A DNA stretch of 34,095 nucleotides, from contig JAJRVA010000262.1 in assembly GCA_024277485.1 (NCBI GenBank), positions 1-34,095 of the forward strand, given 5' to 3'. The notes beneath the pieces are model-generated. The model saw nothing but the letters and a program-made list of their open reading frames with translations. It searched no databases and was not told the origin of the DNA. How positions within the stretch are numbered: position 1 is the stretch's first letter; each line of letters starts with the position of its first letter. Of this stretch, positions 26,636 to 33,809 are shown one piece after another. This DNA is from Deltaproteobacteria bacterium. Lineage in GTDB: Bacteria; Desulfobacterota; Desulfobulbia; Desulfobulbales; Desulfobulbaceae. A program made the translations under genes and the position numbers.

Positions 26636-27769
26636 ATGAAAAAAGTAGGCCTGCATTCCCTTGATACATTCCTCAGACCGTTAATGAAAAAGGCGTGTGA
26701 AAAGAAGGTTTTTTCCGGCGCGGCAACCGCTGTTTTTTTCAGAGAAAGGGGTGAAGGAAAAAAAGGTTTTTATTTTTTCGGCCAGACAAGAAATGACAGC
26801 CGGGGAACAAAGGTAAACATGCACACCTTGTTTGATCTTGCCTCATTGACCAAGCCCCTGTGCACAACCCTCTGTGTATTAAGTATGATTGAACAACAAA
26901 AACTGGCCTGGAAACAATGCCTGAAAGACGCAATAAACGTCGAAACAGGCTCTCTCCTGGAAAAAACCACCATAGAACAACTTTTATCACACTCCTCGGG
27001 TTTACGGGACTACAGGCCCTTTTTCAGGGATTTCAAGGCGGTCAGCCCGTCAGGGGCCAGGGAAAAAATACTTCAGGCCATCCTGAAAGAACAGTTTGTG
27101 TATAAGCCTGGTGAAAAATGTGTCTACAGTGACCTTGGCTACATGCTCCTTGGAGAAATAGTAGAACGGGTTTCAGGGACAAGTCTTGATAGATATTTTG
27201 AAAAAGAGATAACCCGACCTCTCCAGCTTGAAAACCAACTCGTGTTCAGGACCCTTGCGGGTCCACGGGACAGGCAGACGGCAAATATTGCGGCAACGGA
27301 AAAATGTCCATGGAGAAAAAAAATTCTCCAGGGAGAGGTGCATGACGAACACTGCTGGCTGTTTGGAGGGGTAGCGGGACACGCAGGCCTTTTTGGAACA
27401 GCAGGAGCGGTTTTGAGAATAACGGAAAAAATATTACAGCAGTGGCGGGGTAGGGATAATCATCCCGCATACAGCAGCACACTGCTTCACAAGGCACTGC
27501 AATGGAGAAACAGAAACAGTACATGGAGGGTGGGGTTTGACCGGCCGTCGGCGGAAGGTTCAAGCGCAGGAACATTTTTTTCAGCAGACAGTGCGGGGCA
27601 CCTTGGTTTTACCGGAACATCTTTCTGGATAGATCCGGAAAAAGAAGTCATTGTTGTGCTGCTGACCAACCGGGTGCACCCAACAAGAAAAAATGAAAAA
27701 ATACGGGAATTCAGACCCCTTTTTCACAATATCGTAATGAAGTCGCTGGGTGCGGGACAGGGAGGTTGA
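26636..27769 (+). CDS. Serine hydrolase, class C beta-lactamase/DD-peptidase-like
   Basis: The 377-residue protein belongs to the beta-lactamase-related serine hydrolases (PF00144). The catalytic SxxK is SLTK in DLASLTKPLCTT, the second motif is YSD in VYSDLGYMLLGEIV (usually YxN), and the third region is the HLGFTGTSFWIDPEKEVIVV block, which ends LLTNRVHPTRKN. No signal peptide is visible; the N-terminus is basic and short. Substrates of this group include peptidoglycan peptides, esters and D-amino peptides, and cannot be predicted. Start ATG 26636 has a weak ribosome site. Codons are more AT-rich at the start, next to the origin-like region. Confidence 0.88.
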   Translation: MKKVGLHSLDTFLRPLMKKACEKKVFSGAATAVFFRERGEGKKGFYFFGQTRNDSRGTKVNMHTLFDLASLTKPLCTTLCVLSMIEQQKLAWKQCLKDAINVETGSLLEKTTIEQLLSHSSGLRDYRPFFRDFKAVSPSGAREKILQAILKEQFVYKPGEKCVYSDLGYMLLGEIVERVSGTSLDRYFEKEITRPLQLENQLVFRTLAGPRDRQTANIAATEKCPWRKKILQGEVHDEHCWLFGGVAGHAGLFGTAGAVLRITEKILQQWRGRDNHPAYSSTLLHKALQWRNRNSTWRVGFDRPSAEGSSAGTFFSADSAGHLGFTGTSFWIDPEKEVIVVLLTNRVHPTRKNEKIREFRPLFHNIVMKSLGAGQGG

Positions 27770-27832
27770 AGAGAGGGTAATGTAGCAGAATCGAGGAGAG
27801 AGACTGATTCGGCAAGCGTCTCCCTCCTGAAG

Positions 27833-27880
27833 AAAAACCCACCAAAAGGGTCGTGCTGGACAGCAGTGCCTTTTGGTGGG
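27833..27880 (-). terminator. Terminator of the tusA-dsrEFH-like operon
   Basis: CCCACCAAAAGG (27838-27849) pairs perfectly with CCTTTTGGTGGG (27869-27880). Read on the reverse strand the stem is followed by TTTTT and CTTC, giving an intrinsic terminator for the operon to its right. On the forward strand no T-run follows directly, so termination of the serine hydrolase there would be weak. The 106 bases between this element and the last gene hold nothing recognised. Confidence 0.8.
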
Positions 27881-27986
27881 TGAAAAGAGAATGTTTTTTT
27901 CGAATTTTAACTGACAGACATTTCCAGAGGAAAACCGGGAGCTGTCAGGTCGAGTCTGAATGACTACAGCCGGTAATTACCGCGTC

Positions 27987-28160
27987 TTACCACCAGCAGA
28001 TCGTTTTGTCGGCAGCCATGATTTTGTCGACCAGCTGATCATAGTCCGGGCTGTCGACATTTAAGTCAAAACTGTCTGACTCTCTGTCTCGGGTAACAAT
28101 TTCCACCAGTTTTTTGGTGGTTTCGTCAGGCTCTGAACGATATACATTTAATACTTTCAT
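27987..28160 (-). CDS. 57-residue DsrH/TusB-like small protein ending Cys-Trp-Trp
   Basis: This short gene has a clear start and stop: ATG at 28160 reading down, an upstream CAGGAGC site, and TAA at 27987. The product opens MKVLNVYRSEPDETTKKLVE, has a charged middle, and ends DSPDYDQLVDKIMAADKTICWW with a single cysteine (Cys55). The opening and the 'YDQLVDKIMAADK..CW' ending resemble the ends of DsrH/TusB ('YxxFVxLVxxHxKxxSW'), but the family is about 95 residues, so the middle would be missing. It is the fourth gene of a tusA-dsrE-dsrF-like operon, in the order in which tusD, tusC and tusB normally occur. The homology is tentative. Confidence 0.8.
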   Translation of the reverse strand: MKVLNVYRSEPDETTKKLVEIVTRDRESDSFDLNVDSPDYDQLVDKIMAADKTICWW

Positions 28161-28182
28161 TGGTTATGCTCCTGAAAAATAT

Positions 28183-28485
28183 TTATTTTATACCGTAAGG
28201 GACTATTACATCCATCTCACGAAGTTTTTCTCCCAGTTCCTCAATGGTGATTGCTTCAAAACCGTTTTTGTCGCAATTCGCCTGGACATTGGAGAAAACC
28301 TCTCCTTCCATGTCGCGGAGCATTTCAATCCGGTCCACGTTTTCTTCGTCAAGCTTATCTATCTCAACGTCGACCAGTACACCGTACGAGTACATATTTT
28401 CAACAGCGAGGCCAAGGGCGGAACGCATTCCATCCAGGGCATAATCTTTATTCCTGATCATAAAGCACGCTTTTTTGTATTCCAT
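28183..28485 (-). CDS. DsrF/TusC-like small sulfur-relay protein
   Basis: The 100-residue product opens MEYKKACFMIRNKDYALDGM and continues SALGLAVENMYSYGVLVDVE, which matches the start of the DsrE/F-like fold in layout ('KxxxFxIRxxPY..A.EAL..AL..A'). It has two cysteines, Cys7 and Cys71. The length is slightly below TusC (about 119). It has a good AGGGGGG ribosome site and lies 10 bases after the DsrE-like gene. I infer a structural subunit of a small sulfur-carrier complex; family membership rests on fold-level resemblance and position. Confidence 0.75.
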   Translation of the reverse strand: MEYKKACFMIRNKDYALDGMRSALGLAVENMYSYGVLVDVEIDKLDEENVDRIEMLRDMEGEVFSNVQANCDKNGFEAITIEELGEKLREMDVIVPYGIK

Positions 28486-28495
28486 TTCAGCCCCC

Positions 28496-28807
28496 CTATA
28501 AGCTTATGTAGCAGTCATAATCTTCAATAATGATACCGTGCTGGGTCTGGGTTGCCATCTTGTCCGCTGTCAGACCATCGGGTACGTCACTCTGGTCGAA
28601 TCCCATTTTCCTGTAGCTGTCCAGGCAGATGGAAACATCCGCCATCTGGCAGAGTTCCGGAAACTGCGGATCCTTGGCAAGTTTGGTTCCGGTCCAGGTA
28701 AAAAATACTTTCAGGTCACACCCCTTGGCCTTTGCAGCCTTGGCGATTCCCATGACATGCTTCATGTTGTCAGGGTTGGTTACAAAAATCCCTAAACTTT
28801 TAGCCAT
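28496..28807 (-). CDS. DsrE family sulfur-relay protein
   Basis: The 103-residue product is a DsrE-like protein: the N-terminal GIFVTNPDNMKHVMGIAKAA resembles the nucleotide-like fold, FFTWTGTKLAKD is the middle strand, and SICLDSYRKMGF places Cys61 where DsrE/TusD carry the persulfide cysteine (Cys78). Cysteines also occur at 30, 53 and 99. It would accept sulfane sulfur from TusA and pass it on. An AAGGAGGGG site precedes the start. It lies 82 bases after tusA, with a hairpin between them. Confidence 0.85.
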   Translation of the reverse strand: MAKSLGIFVTNPDNMKHVMGIAKAAKAKGCDLKVFFTWTGTKLAKDPQFPELCQMADVSICLDSYRKMGFDQSDVPDGLTADKMATQTQHGIIIEDYDCYISL

Positions 28808-28828
28808 GATACCCCTCCTTAAAATGAT

Positions 28829-28863
28829 AACCGGCGCCCTCCTGGTCGGGGAGAAGCGCCGTT
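28829..28863 (-). promoter_or_regulatory. Intra-operon hairpin between tusA and the dsrE-like gene
   Basis: GGCGC (28833-28837) pairs with GCGCC (28856-28860) and the stem extends by further pairs across a one-base bulge. In transcription order the stem ends GGTT and then ATCATTTTAAGG, so the T-run is poor. It could partially terminate or process the message to make tusA more abundant than the downstream genes. Confidence 0.4.
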
Positions 28864-28889
28864 ATTCAGGTTTCAGCGATATTGAATAA

Positions 28890-29147
28890 TCAACCCTTTT
28901 TGATGAAAAAACTTGTGTAGCCGTCCTCATCCTTGAGGCCAAGAAATTCATGACCGGAACGTTCACACCAGCCGGGGATGTCGTTCCTTGAACCGGGATC
29001 GGTACCGTCAACCTTCAGGATTTCGCCCGAGTTGATTTTGCCGATTTCCTTTTTGGTGCGAAGCAGAGGCATCGGACAGCTCAGTCCCTTTGCGTCTAAA
29101 TGGGCTGCAACATCAAGTCCATCTGGTGCTATTTTTACGTCACTCAT
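28890..29147 (-). CDS. tusA: TusA-like sulfur carrier protein
   Basis: TusA carries sulfane sulfur as a persulfide on its conserved cysteine. The 85-residue product has the defining CPxP motif in LDAKGLSCPMPLLRTKKEI (Cys24), then NSGEILKVDGTDPGSRNDIP and the common GWCERSGHE segment. A clear AGGAGG site and the promoter at 29266-29294 precede it. It heads an operon with three DsrE/F/H-like genes and lies divergent from a YeeE/YedE transporter, a frequent pairing for sulfur uptake and delivery. It could feed tRNA thiolation (mnmA) or sulfur metabolism. Confidence 0.95.
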   Translation of the reverse strand: MSDVKIAPDGLDVAAHLDAKGLSCPMPLLRTKKEIGKINSGEILKVDGTDPGSRNDIPGWCERSGHEFLGLKDEDGYTSFFIKKG

Positions 29148-29545
29148 TTATTAGTCCTCCTACAATGAGATGAATTGATATGTTTACAAAACAAGTCCTG
29201 TTTCATAAACAGTCTGGAAATACGCAGTACCTCTCGTAACCGCTTATTATCCTCAATAAAAGAAATTTATACTGAACAGGTGTTTTTCTGTCAAGGGTAA
29301 AATGAATGACTGTTCAAGCATTCTTTTGGTCTTAAGGTGCTGTTTTTTTATGCAAAACAGGACAATTTCGTTTGGTTCTCCTGAATATTTTATACTCAAC
29401 TTTCTTGACAAAAATCAGGAGCAAAGGTAAAAAAAAAATTACAGAGTGAAATTCAATCTTCGCAGGGGGAGAAAGAACGGGTGGCAACTTCCAGCCGGAT
29501 TGTCACCGGATCTGTAACAACAAATAAAATTGGGGAGGGGATACT
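29148..29545. promoter_or_regulatory. Divergent promoter region between tusA and the YeeE-type transporter
   Basis: This 398-base gap is AT-rich and holds no supported gene. On the reverse strand TTGACA (29289-29294) and TATAAA (29266-29271) with a 17-base spacer form a strong promoter for tusA. On the forward strand TTGACA (29405-29410) is followed 17 bases later by TAAAAA, a weaker promoter for the transporter. The transporter leader is about 100 bases long and ends in a GGGGAGGGG ribosome site. A shared regulator may bind between the two, but no operator is obvious. Confidence 0.6.
29266..29294 (-). promoter_or_regulatory. Sigma-70-type promoter of the tusA operon
   Basis: On the reverse strand the -35 TTGACA is perfect, the spacer is 17 bases and the -10 is TATAAA. 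It lies about 120 bases before the tusA start. Confidence 0.75.
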
Positions 29546-30814
29546 ATGGCAGAAAACTTGTTTGGCTCCAAGATAAAAGAACTGTATAACGGGTTGTGCA
29601 AAAAGGAGTGGGATCCCATGGTTACCGGGATCATGGTTGCCCTGTTTACCATTCTGATCATGGCCTGGTGGCGCCCCTGGGGTGCCGTTGGTGCGGTGCG
29701 TAACTGGGGGGACTGGATTTTACATGCCATCGGAGTCTATTCCGACCCGGATACACTTGAACTTCTCGGTTTTACCGATGACGAAGGTATGTCGATGCTG
29801 AAGAAGTCGTTCTGGTACAATACCGGATCGGTTATCGGCATCGGCTTTGTCGGGGGCGCGTTTCTCTCCGCCTGCCTGGGAGGGCAGTTCGCCCTTCGTT
29901 TCCCCCCGACCCGTGAATGGGTCAAGGCTATTATTGCCGGTATCCTGATGGGGATAGGGGCCACGTTCGCCGGCGGCTGTAATGTCGGCGGGATGTACAA
30001 TGCCCTCGGCAACCTGAGCGCGCATGGTTTTGCCATGTGGCTGGGTTTGATTTTTGGTGTCTTGTTCGGGCTGTGGCTGCTCTACAAGGAAATGGAACAC
30101 ATTACCTGGGGCAGCGGCGGGGCCAAAACCATCGAGTTTCCCGCTGCGGTTCAGTTTCTGGTCGGGCTTGCCGTCATAGGCGCTTTTATCTGGGGCGCAT
30201 ACCAGTATACGAACTATGATGGTGATGAGGCTGATACCTATATCACCTCGCTGTCAGGCATCCTTCTTATTGCGGTTGCCCTTGGATATACCATGCAGCG
30301 GGGCCGCTGGTGCATGGTGCAGGGGTTTCGGGAACCGCACATGACCGGCAATGCCACCATGGCCAAGTCGGTGGCCCTGTCAATCTGCATTGTCGCCATC
30401 GGCGCTGCAGTCCTCAAGTACGCCGTACCTGTTCGGGCCGAAGGTGAGCCTGTCCTGAACACGGTGTACTATGTTCGCGGCACCTTTGGCTGGGGCGGTG
30501 TTTTCGGCGGTTTCATGTTCGGTCTCGGAGCAATGCTGGCCGGCGGCTGCGGCACGGGAACCCTGTGGCGGGTCGGCGAGGGACAGATCAAACTCTGGCT
30601 GGTTATGATTGTCTTTGGCGTTTCCTGTTCCCTGTGCAGTCTCTGGGTGAAGGGCAACGAGTGGGAGGCTGACGGCGTGTTGGGCAAGTACGTATACATA
30701 CCCGATGTCATGGGCTATGGTCCCGCCCTGGGGCTGATCCTTTTTGCCATGGCACTCTGGTACGTTATCGTTACCTGGAACGAGGAGAGCAACAAGCTTA
30801 TCCTGCCCATGTAA
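29546..30814 (+). CDS. YeeE/YedE family sulfur-compound transporter
   Basis: The 422-residue membrane protein has about ten hydrophobic helices and the family's cysteine-bearing half-helices: AGGCNVGGMYNALGNLSAHG, RGRWCMVQGFREP and LAGGCGTGTLWRVGEGQIK. The family includes the thiosulfate importer YeeE/TsuA, whose conserved cysteines pass the substrate inward, and other members linked to selenium or sulfur. Divergence from a tusA operon suggests import of thiosulfate or another sulfane sulfur source for the relay. N-terminal charged residues up to about residue 20 precede the first helix. A hairpin terminator follows. Confidence 0.9.
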   Translation: MAENLFGSKIKELYNGLCKKEWDPMVTGIMVALFTILIMAWWRPWGAVGAVRNWGDWILHAIGVYSDPDTLELLGFTDDEGMSMLKKSFWYNTGSVIGIGFVGGAFLSACLGGQFALRFPPTREWVKAIIAGILMGIGATFAGGCNVGGMYNALGNLSAHGFAMWLGLIFGVLFGLWLLYKEMEHITWGSGGAKTIEFPAAVQFLVGLAVIGAFIWGAYQYTNYDGDEADTYITSLSGILLIAVALGYTMQRGRWCMVQGFREPHMTGNATMAKSVALSICIVAIGAAVLKYAVPVRAEGEPVLNTVYYVRGTFGWGGVFGGFMFGLGAMLAGGCGTGTLWRVGEGQIKLWLVMIVFGVSCSLCSLWVKGNEWEADGVLGKYVYIPDVMGYGPALGLILFAMALWYVIVTWNEESNKLILPM

Positions 30815-30840
30815 CAGGACAACGTACAGTTTATGCAGGT

Positions 30841-30880
30841 AAAATCGCGGTGTCCCCGATGGGGCATCGCGATTTTTTTT
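30841..30880 (+). terminator. Rho-independent terminator after the YeeE-type gene
   Basis: AAAATCGCG (30841-30849) pairs with CGCGATTTT (30868-30876), with inner CCCC/GGGG pairing, and an eight-T run follows to 30880. Confidence 0.92.
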
Positions 30881-30926
30881 GTTCTCCCGGCCCGGTTGGG
30901 TATAATAAGGTGAAGGCGAGGAAAAA

Positions 30927-31547
30927 ATGGACCAGACAGACAGAAAAAACCTGCGCAAAAGCACCCTGGCGGATCGTGATGCCCTTTCACCGGGAGAAAG
31001 GCTGGAGAAAAGCGCGAGGATTTGCGGAAAGCTGCGTGATCTGGATATTGTGCGCCGGGCTGCGACCGTTTTTACCTACATGCACTTTCGCAGCGAGGTG
31101 CAGACCGGGGAATTTATCACCTGGTGCCTTGCTGCCGGAAAAACCGTTACGGTACCGCTTACCCTGCCCGGGGAACAGCGCCTGCTGGCGGTCCGGATTA
31201 CCGACCCGCAAAACGACATCTCTCCTGGATACTGCGGGATTCCGGAACCAGCACCGGAACAGGTCCGGACCTCGGTGTACGATCCGGCCGGAATCGACGT
31301 GGTCGTTGTTCCCGGTTCGGTTTTTGATCGATCCGGCGGCCGTTTCGGGTATGGGGGAGGGTACTATGACAGGTTTCTGGTTCAGGATGCACCCCGGGCT
31401 CTTCGTGTTGGGCTGGCCTTTGAGGTGCAGCTTGTTGACAGGGTACCCGTGCAGCCGCATGATCAATGCATGGATATGGTGATAACGGAAGAAAAAACGT
31501 ACGATTGCAGGAGGATACGCAATGCGCAGGACAGCCGTCTATCGTGA
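30927..31547 (+). CDS. fau: 5-formyltetrahydrofolate cyclo-ligase
   Basis: It converts 5-formyl-THF to 5,10-methenyl-THF with ATP. The 206-residue product has the N-terminal KNLRKSTLADRDALSPGERL, TYMHFRSEVQTGEFI, VVVVPGSVFDRSGGRFGYGG and YYDRFL, the ATP/metal motifs of the family (PF01812). A GGCGAGGA site precedes the start. In some organisms this gene lies behind 6S RNA or cell-division genes; here it follows a terminator and overlaps the next gene by 26 bases. Confidence 0.95.
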   Translation: MDQTDRKNLRKSTLADRDALSPGERLEKSARICGKLRDLDIVRRAATVFTYMHFRSEVQTGEFITWCLAAGKTVTVPLTLPGEQRLLAVRITDPQNDISPGYCGIPEPAPEQVRTSVYDPAGIDVVVVPGSVFDRSGGRFGYGGGYYDRFLVQDAPRALRVGLAFEVQLVDRVPVQPHDQCMDMVITEEKTYDCRRIRNAQDSRLS

Positions 31548-32586
31548 TGAACTTTTTCTTGAACATGATCCCGGCTTCGGACATGTAGAATCTCCTGACA
31601 GGTTACGGGTAATCAATGAGGAGCTCGACAAGGGGGAGACCGGGCAGAACCTTGTCTACCCGGCATTTGACCCGGCTTCGCTCGAGACAATCAGCTTGAA
31701 TCATTCGACCGGGCTCGTGCAGAGGGTAGCGGCAACAGCGGGACAGCCGCATGATTACCTTGATGCGGACACCCAGACTTCAGCCCGCTCGTTTGATGCG
31801 GCATGCCTGGCTGTCGGGGCGCTTACCGATGGCATGCAGCGGATAGCGGACCGGGAGATTGATAATGCTTTCTGCCTGGTGCGGCCTCCGGGACATCATG
31901 CCGAGCATGACAGGGCCATGGGGTTCTGTCTGTTTAACAATGTTGCAATTGCCGCGAAATGGTCCAGGGAACACCTTGGCATGGAGCGGATTTTTATCGT
32001 GGACTGGGACCTGCACCACGGTAATGGAACCCAGCACAGTTTTTATGACACGGACAGTGTCTTCTACTGCTCGACCCACCAGTATCCATACTATCCGGGT
32101 ACCGGTGCGGTCGGCGAGGCCGGCAGGGGAGAGGGGGAGGGGTATACCCTGAATATCCCCCTGCCCGGAGGCCAGGGAGACTTTGAGTATGCACTGATAT
32201 TCGACCGGCTTGTCGCGCCCGTTGCCAGGCAGTATAAACCCCGGTTCATCCTTGTCTCCTGCGGTTTTGATATTTACGGAGGAGATCCCCTGGGGGGAAT
32301 GCAGGTAACCCCTTCCGGGTTCGCAGCCCTGACCAGGATCATGCAGAACCTGGCCGACGAGGTGTGCGAAGGCCGCCTGCTCATAACCCTTGAGGGCGGG
32401 TATAACCTGACCGGCATGAAGGATGGTGCCCTGGCCGTTTTGTCGGAACTCTGCGGGGAAAAACCATCGCCCTCCTTTCCTGACACCACCCCCGAGGAAA
32501 TCATGGAACGGATTTCAGGTATTACCGGCTTTCCGCAGTATTTTGAGCAGGCCCTGGCACTTGCAAAAAACTACTGGAAGCTGTAA
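31522..32586 (+). CDS. Histone deacetylase-family amidohydrolase (AcuC/APAH-like)
   Basis: The 354-residue protein is a zinc-dependent deacetylase fold of the arginase superfamily. Motifs are RPPGHHAEHDRAMGFCLFNN (catalytic His pair and the Cys-containing loop), IVDWDLHHGNGTQ (zinc Asp and His), SCGFDIYGGDPLGG (zinc Asp) and LEGGYNLTG. Bacterial members deacetylate acetyl-CoA synthetase, acetylpolyamines or acetylated lysines; the specific substrate cannot be read. The AGGAGG site lies inside the end of the cyclo-ligase gene, showing translational overlap. Confidence 0.93.
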   Translation: MRRTAVYRDELFLEHDPGFGHVESPDRLRVINEELDKGETGQNLVYPAFDPASLETISLNHSTGLVQRVAATAGQPHDYLDADTQTSARSFDAACLAVGALTDGMQRIADREIDNAFCLVRPPGHHAEHDRAMGFCLFNNVAIAAKWSREHLGMERIFIVDWDLHHGNGTQHSFYDTDSVFYCSTHQYPYYPGTGAVGEAGRGEGEGYTLNIPLPGGQGDFEYALIFDRLVAPVARQYKPRFILVSCGFDIYGGDPLGGMQVTPSGFAALTRIMQNLADEVCEGRLLITLEGGYNLTGMKDGALAVLSELCGEKPSPSFPDTTPEEIMERISGITGFPQYFEQALALAKNYWKL

Positions 32587-32605
32587 CGTACAATAGTGTA
32601 AGTTG

Positions 32606-32628
32606 GGAAACCCTCAAGACGGGTTTCC
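32606..32628 (+). promoter_or_regulatory. Hairpin in the leader of the HD-GYP gene
   Basis: GGAAACCC (32606-32613) pairs perfectly with GGGTTTCC (32621-32628) around loop TCAAGAC. No T-run follows, so it is not a clear terminator. It sits 35 bases before the response-regulator start and could be a structured 5' leader or a weak stop for the upstream operon. Confidence 0.4.
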
Positions 32629-32663
32629 GTGTTTGGAGCAGGGATACAAACTCTATTTGGAAT

Positions 32664-33722
32664 ATGATGGCCACGAAAATCCTGATAGCCGACGACGATG
32701 ATCTTGTCCGCAACGCGGTGGAAAAAATCCTGACCATGTTTGACTATGATGTCGTGGCTGTTGAAAGCGGTGTCAAGGTACTGGAACAGGTTAATGATGA
32801 CTTTGATGTTATTGTTCTTGATATCAATATGCCTGATATGGACGGATTTGAAACCCTTGAAGGGCTCAATACCAAGAAGTGTGATATTCCGGTCCTGTTC
32901 CTGACCGGCGCCGGCTCCATGGACTATGCCATCAAGGCCATCAACCTGGGCGCGTACGACTTTATGACCAAGCCCATCGAAGATATCGAGCTCTTCCATG
33001 TAAAAATCAAAAGGGCTGTTGAAAAGCACCAGTTCCTGCGCCGGGAAAAGAACTACCGGAAGAACCTTGAAGAAGAGGTTCGTGAAAAAACCAGGGAACT
33101 TGCCGATAAAAATATCCTTCTTGAAAAGTATAACCAGAAGCTTGAGGCGGCCACTGTTCAGGTGATGTCCACCATGCAGACGGCCATGGAGGAAAAGGAC
33201 GAGTATACTGCCGGGCATACCCGGCGGGTAACCGAGTATGCCATGCTCCTGGGAGGGGTGGTCGGCCTGTCTGAAGAAGATATGCTCATCCTTGAACGGG
33301 CCTCCCATTTTCATGATATAGGCAAGCTTGTCATTGACCTGTCGTGTATCCAGAAACCCGGCAAACTGACACCTGAAGAGTGGGACCTGATCAAGAAACA
33401 TCCTGAAGTCGGGGCCAATATCATTCAGCCCCTTGAGTTTACCAAGCGCGAGCGTCTGATCATTCTGCATCACCATGAAAGGCTTGACGGCAACGGGTAT
33501 CCGGAAGGTATCGGCGGCAGTGAAATCGACTACCTGACAAAAATCATCACGGTCGCCGACAGCTACGATGCCATGACTTCCCGCCGCAACTACCGGCGCA
33601 ATCTCTCGGTGGTGGAGGCTGTGGCCGAACTTCGCCGGTGTGCCGGGACCCAGTTTGATCCCGACCTTGTTGAATCCTTTGCCGCTGCGATAAGCTCCCC
33701 GAAACAAATTGTTTCCCATTAG
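32664..33722 (+). CDS. Response regulator with HD-GYP phosphodiesterase domain
   Basis: The 352-residue protein joins a receiver domain (about 5-120, phospho-acceptor Asp53 in VLDINMPDMDG, Lys103 in TKP), a coiled-coil linker (about 125-165) and an HD-GYP domain (about 175-345). HD-GYP motifs are intact: HFHDIGK (His217, Asp218, Lys221), HHHE (269-272) and GNGYPEG (GYP at 278-280), with DSYDAMTSRRNYR. It should hydrolyse cyclic di-GMP under control of an unseen histidine kinase. Two ATGs lie in tandem at the start. It ends with TAG. Confidence 0.94.
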   Translation: MMATKILIADDDDLVRNAVEKILTMFDYDVVAVESGVKVLEQVNDDFDVIVLDINMPDMDGFETLEGLNTKKCDIPVLFLTGAGSMDYAIKAINLGAYDFMTKPIEDIELFHVKIKRAVEKHQFLRREKNYRKNLEEEVREKTRELADKNILLEKYNQKLEAATVQVMSTMQTAMEEKDEYTAGHTRRVTEYAMLLGGVVGLSEEDMLILERASHFHDIGKLVIDLSCIQKPGKLTPEEWDLIKKHPEVGANIIQPLEFTKRERLIILHHHERLDGNGYPEGIGGSEIDYLTKIITVADSYDAMTSRRNYRRNLSVVEAVAELRRCAGTQFDPDLVESFAAAISSPKQIVSH

Positions 33723-33809
33723 CCCGCCTCGCCTGTTGACAGACACTCTTCCAGGTGTCAAGGTAGTACAAATTTTTTCTAAACGATCCAGGGAACACGA
33801 GAAGAAAAC

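Noticed and set aside
26454..26669. A 71-codon reverse frame over the DnaA-box region
   Set aside because: It is low-complexity Phe/Lys-rich, has no ribosome site, and overlaps the divergent gene start and the origin-like motifs.
29302..29430. A 42-codon forward frame in the tusA/yeeE-type intergenic region
   Set aside because: It lies just upstream of the tusA promoter and contains the forward -35 candidate; composition is not protein-like.
33736..33780. TTGACA...TGTCAA inverted repeat before gatC as a promoter or terminator
   Set aside because: The stem is short and AT-rich, the two possible pairings compete, and no clear -10 follows; it may be a weak terminator for the HD-GYP gene.
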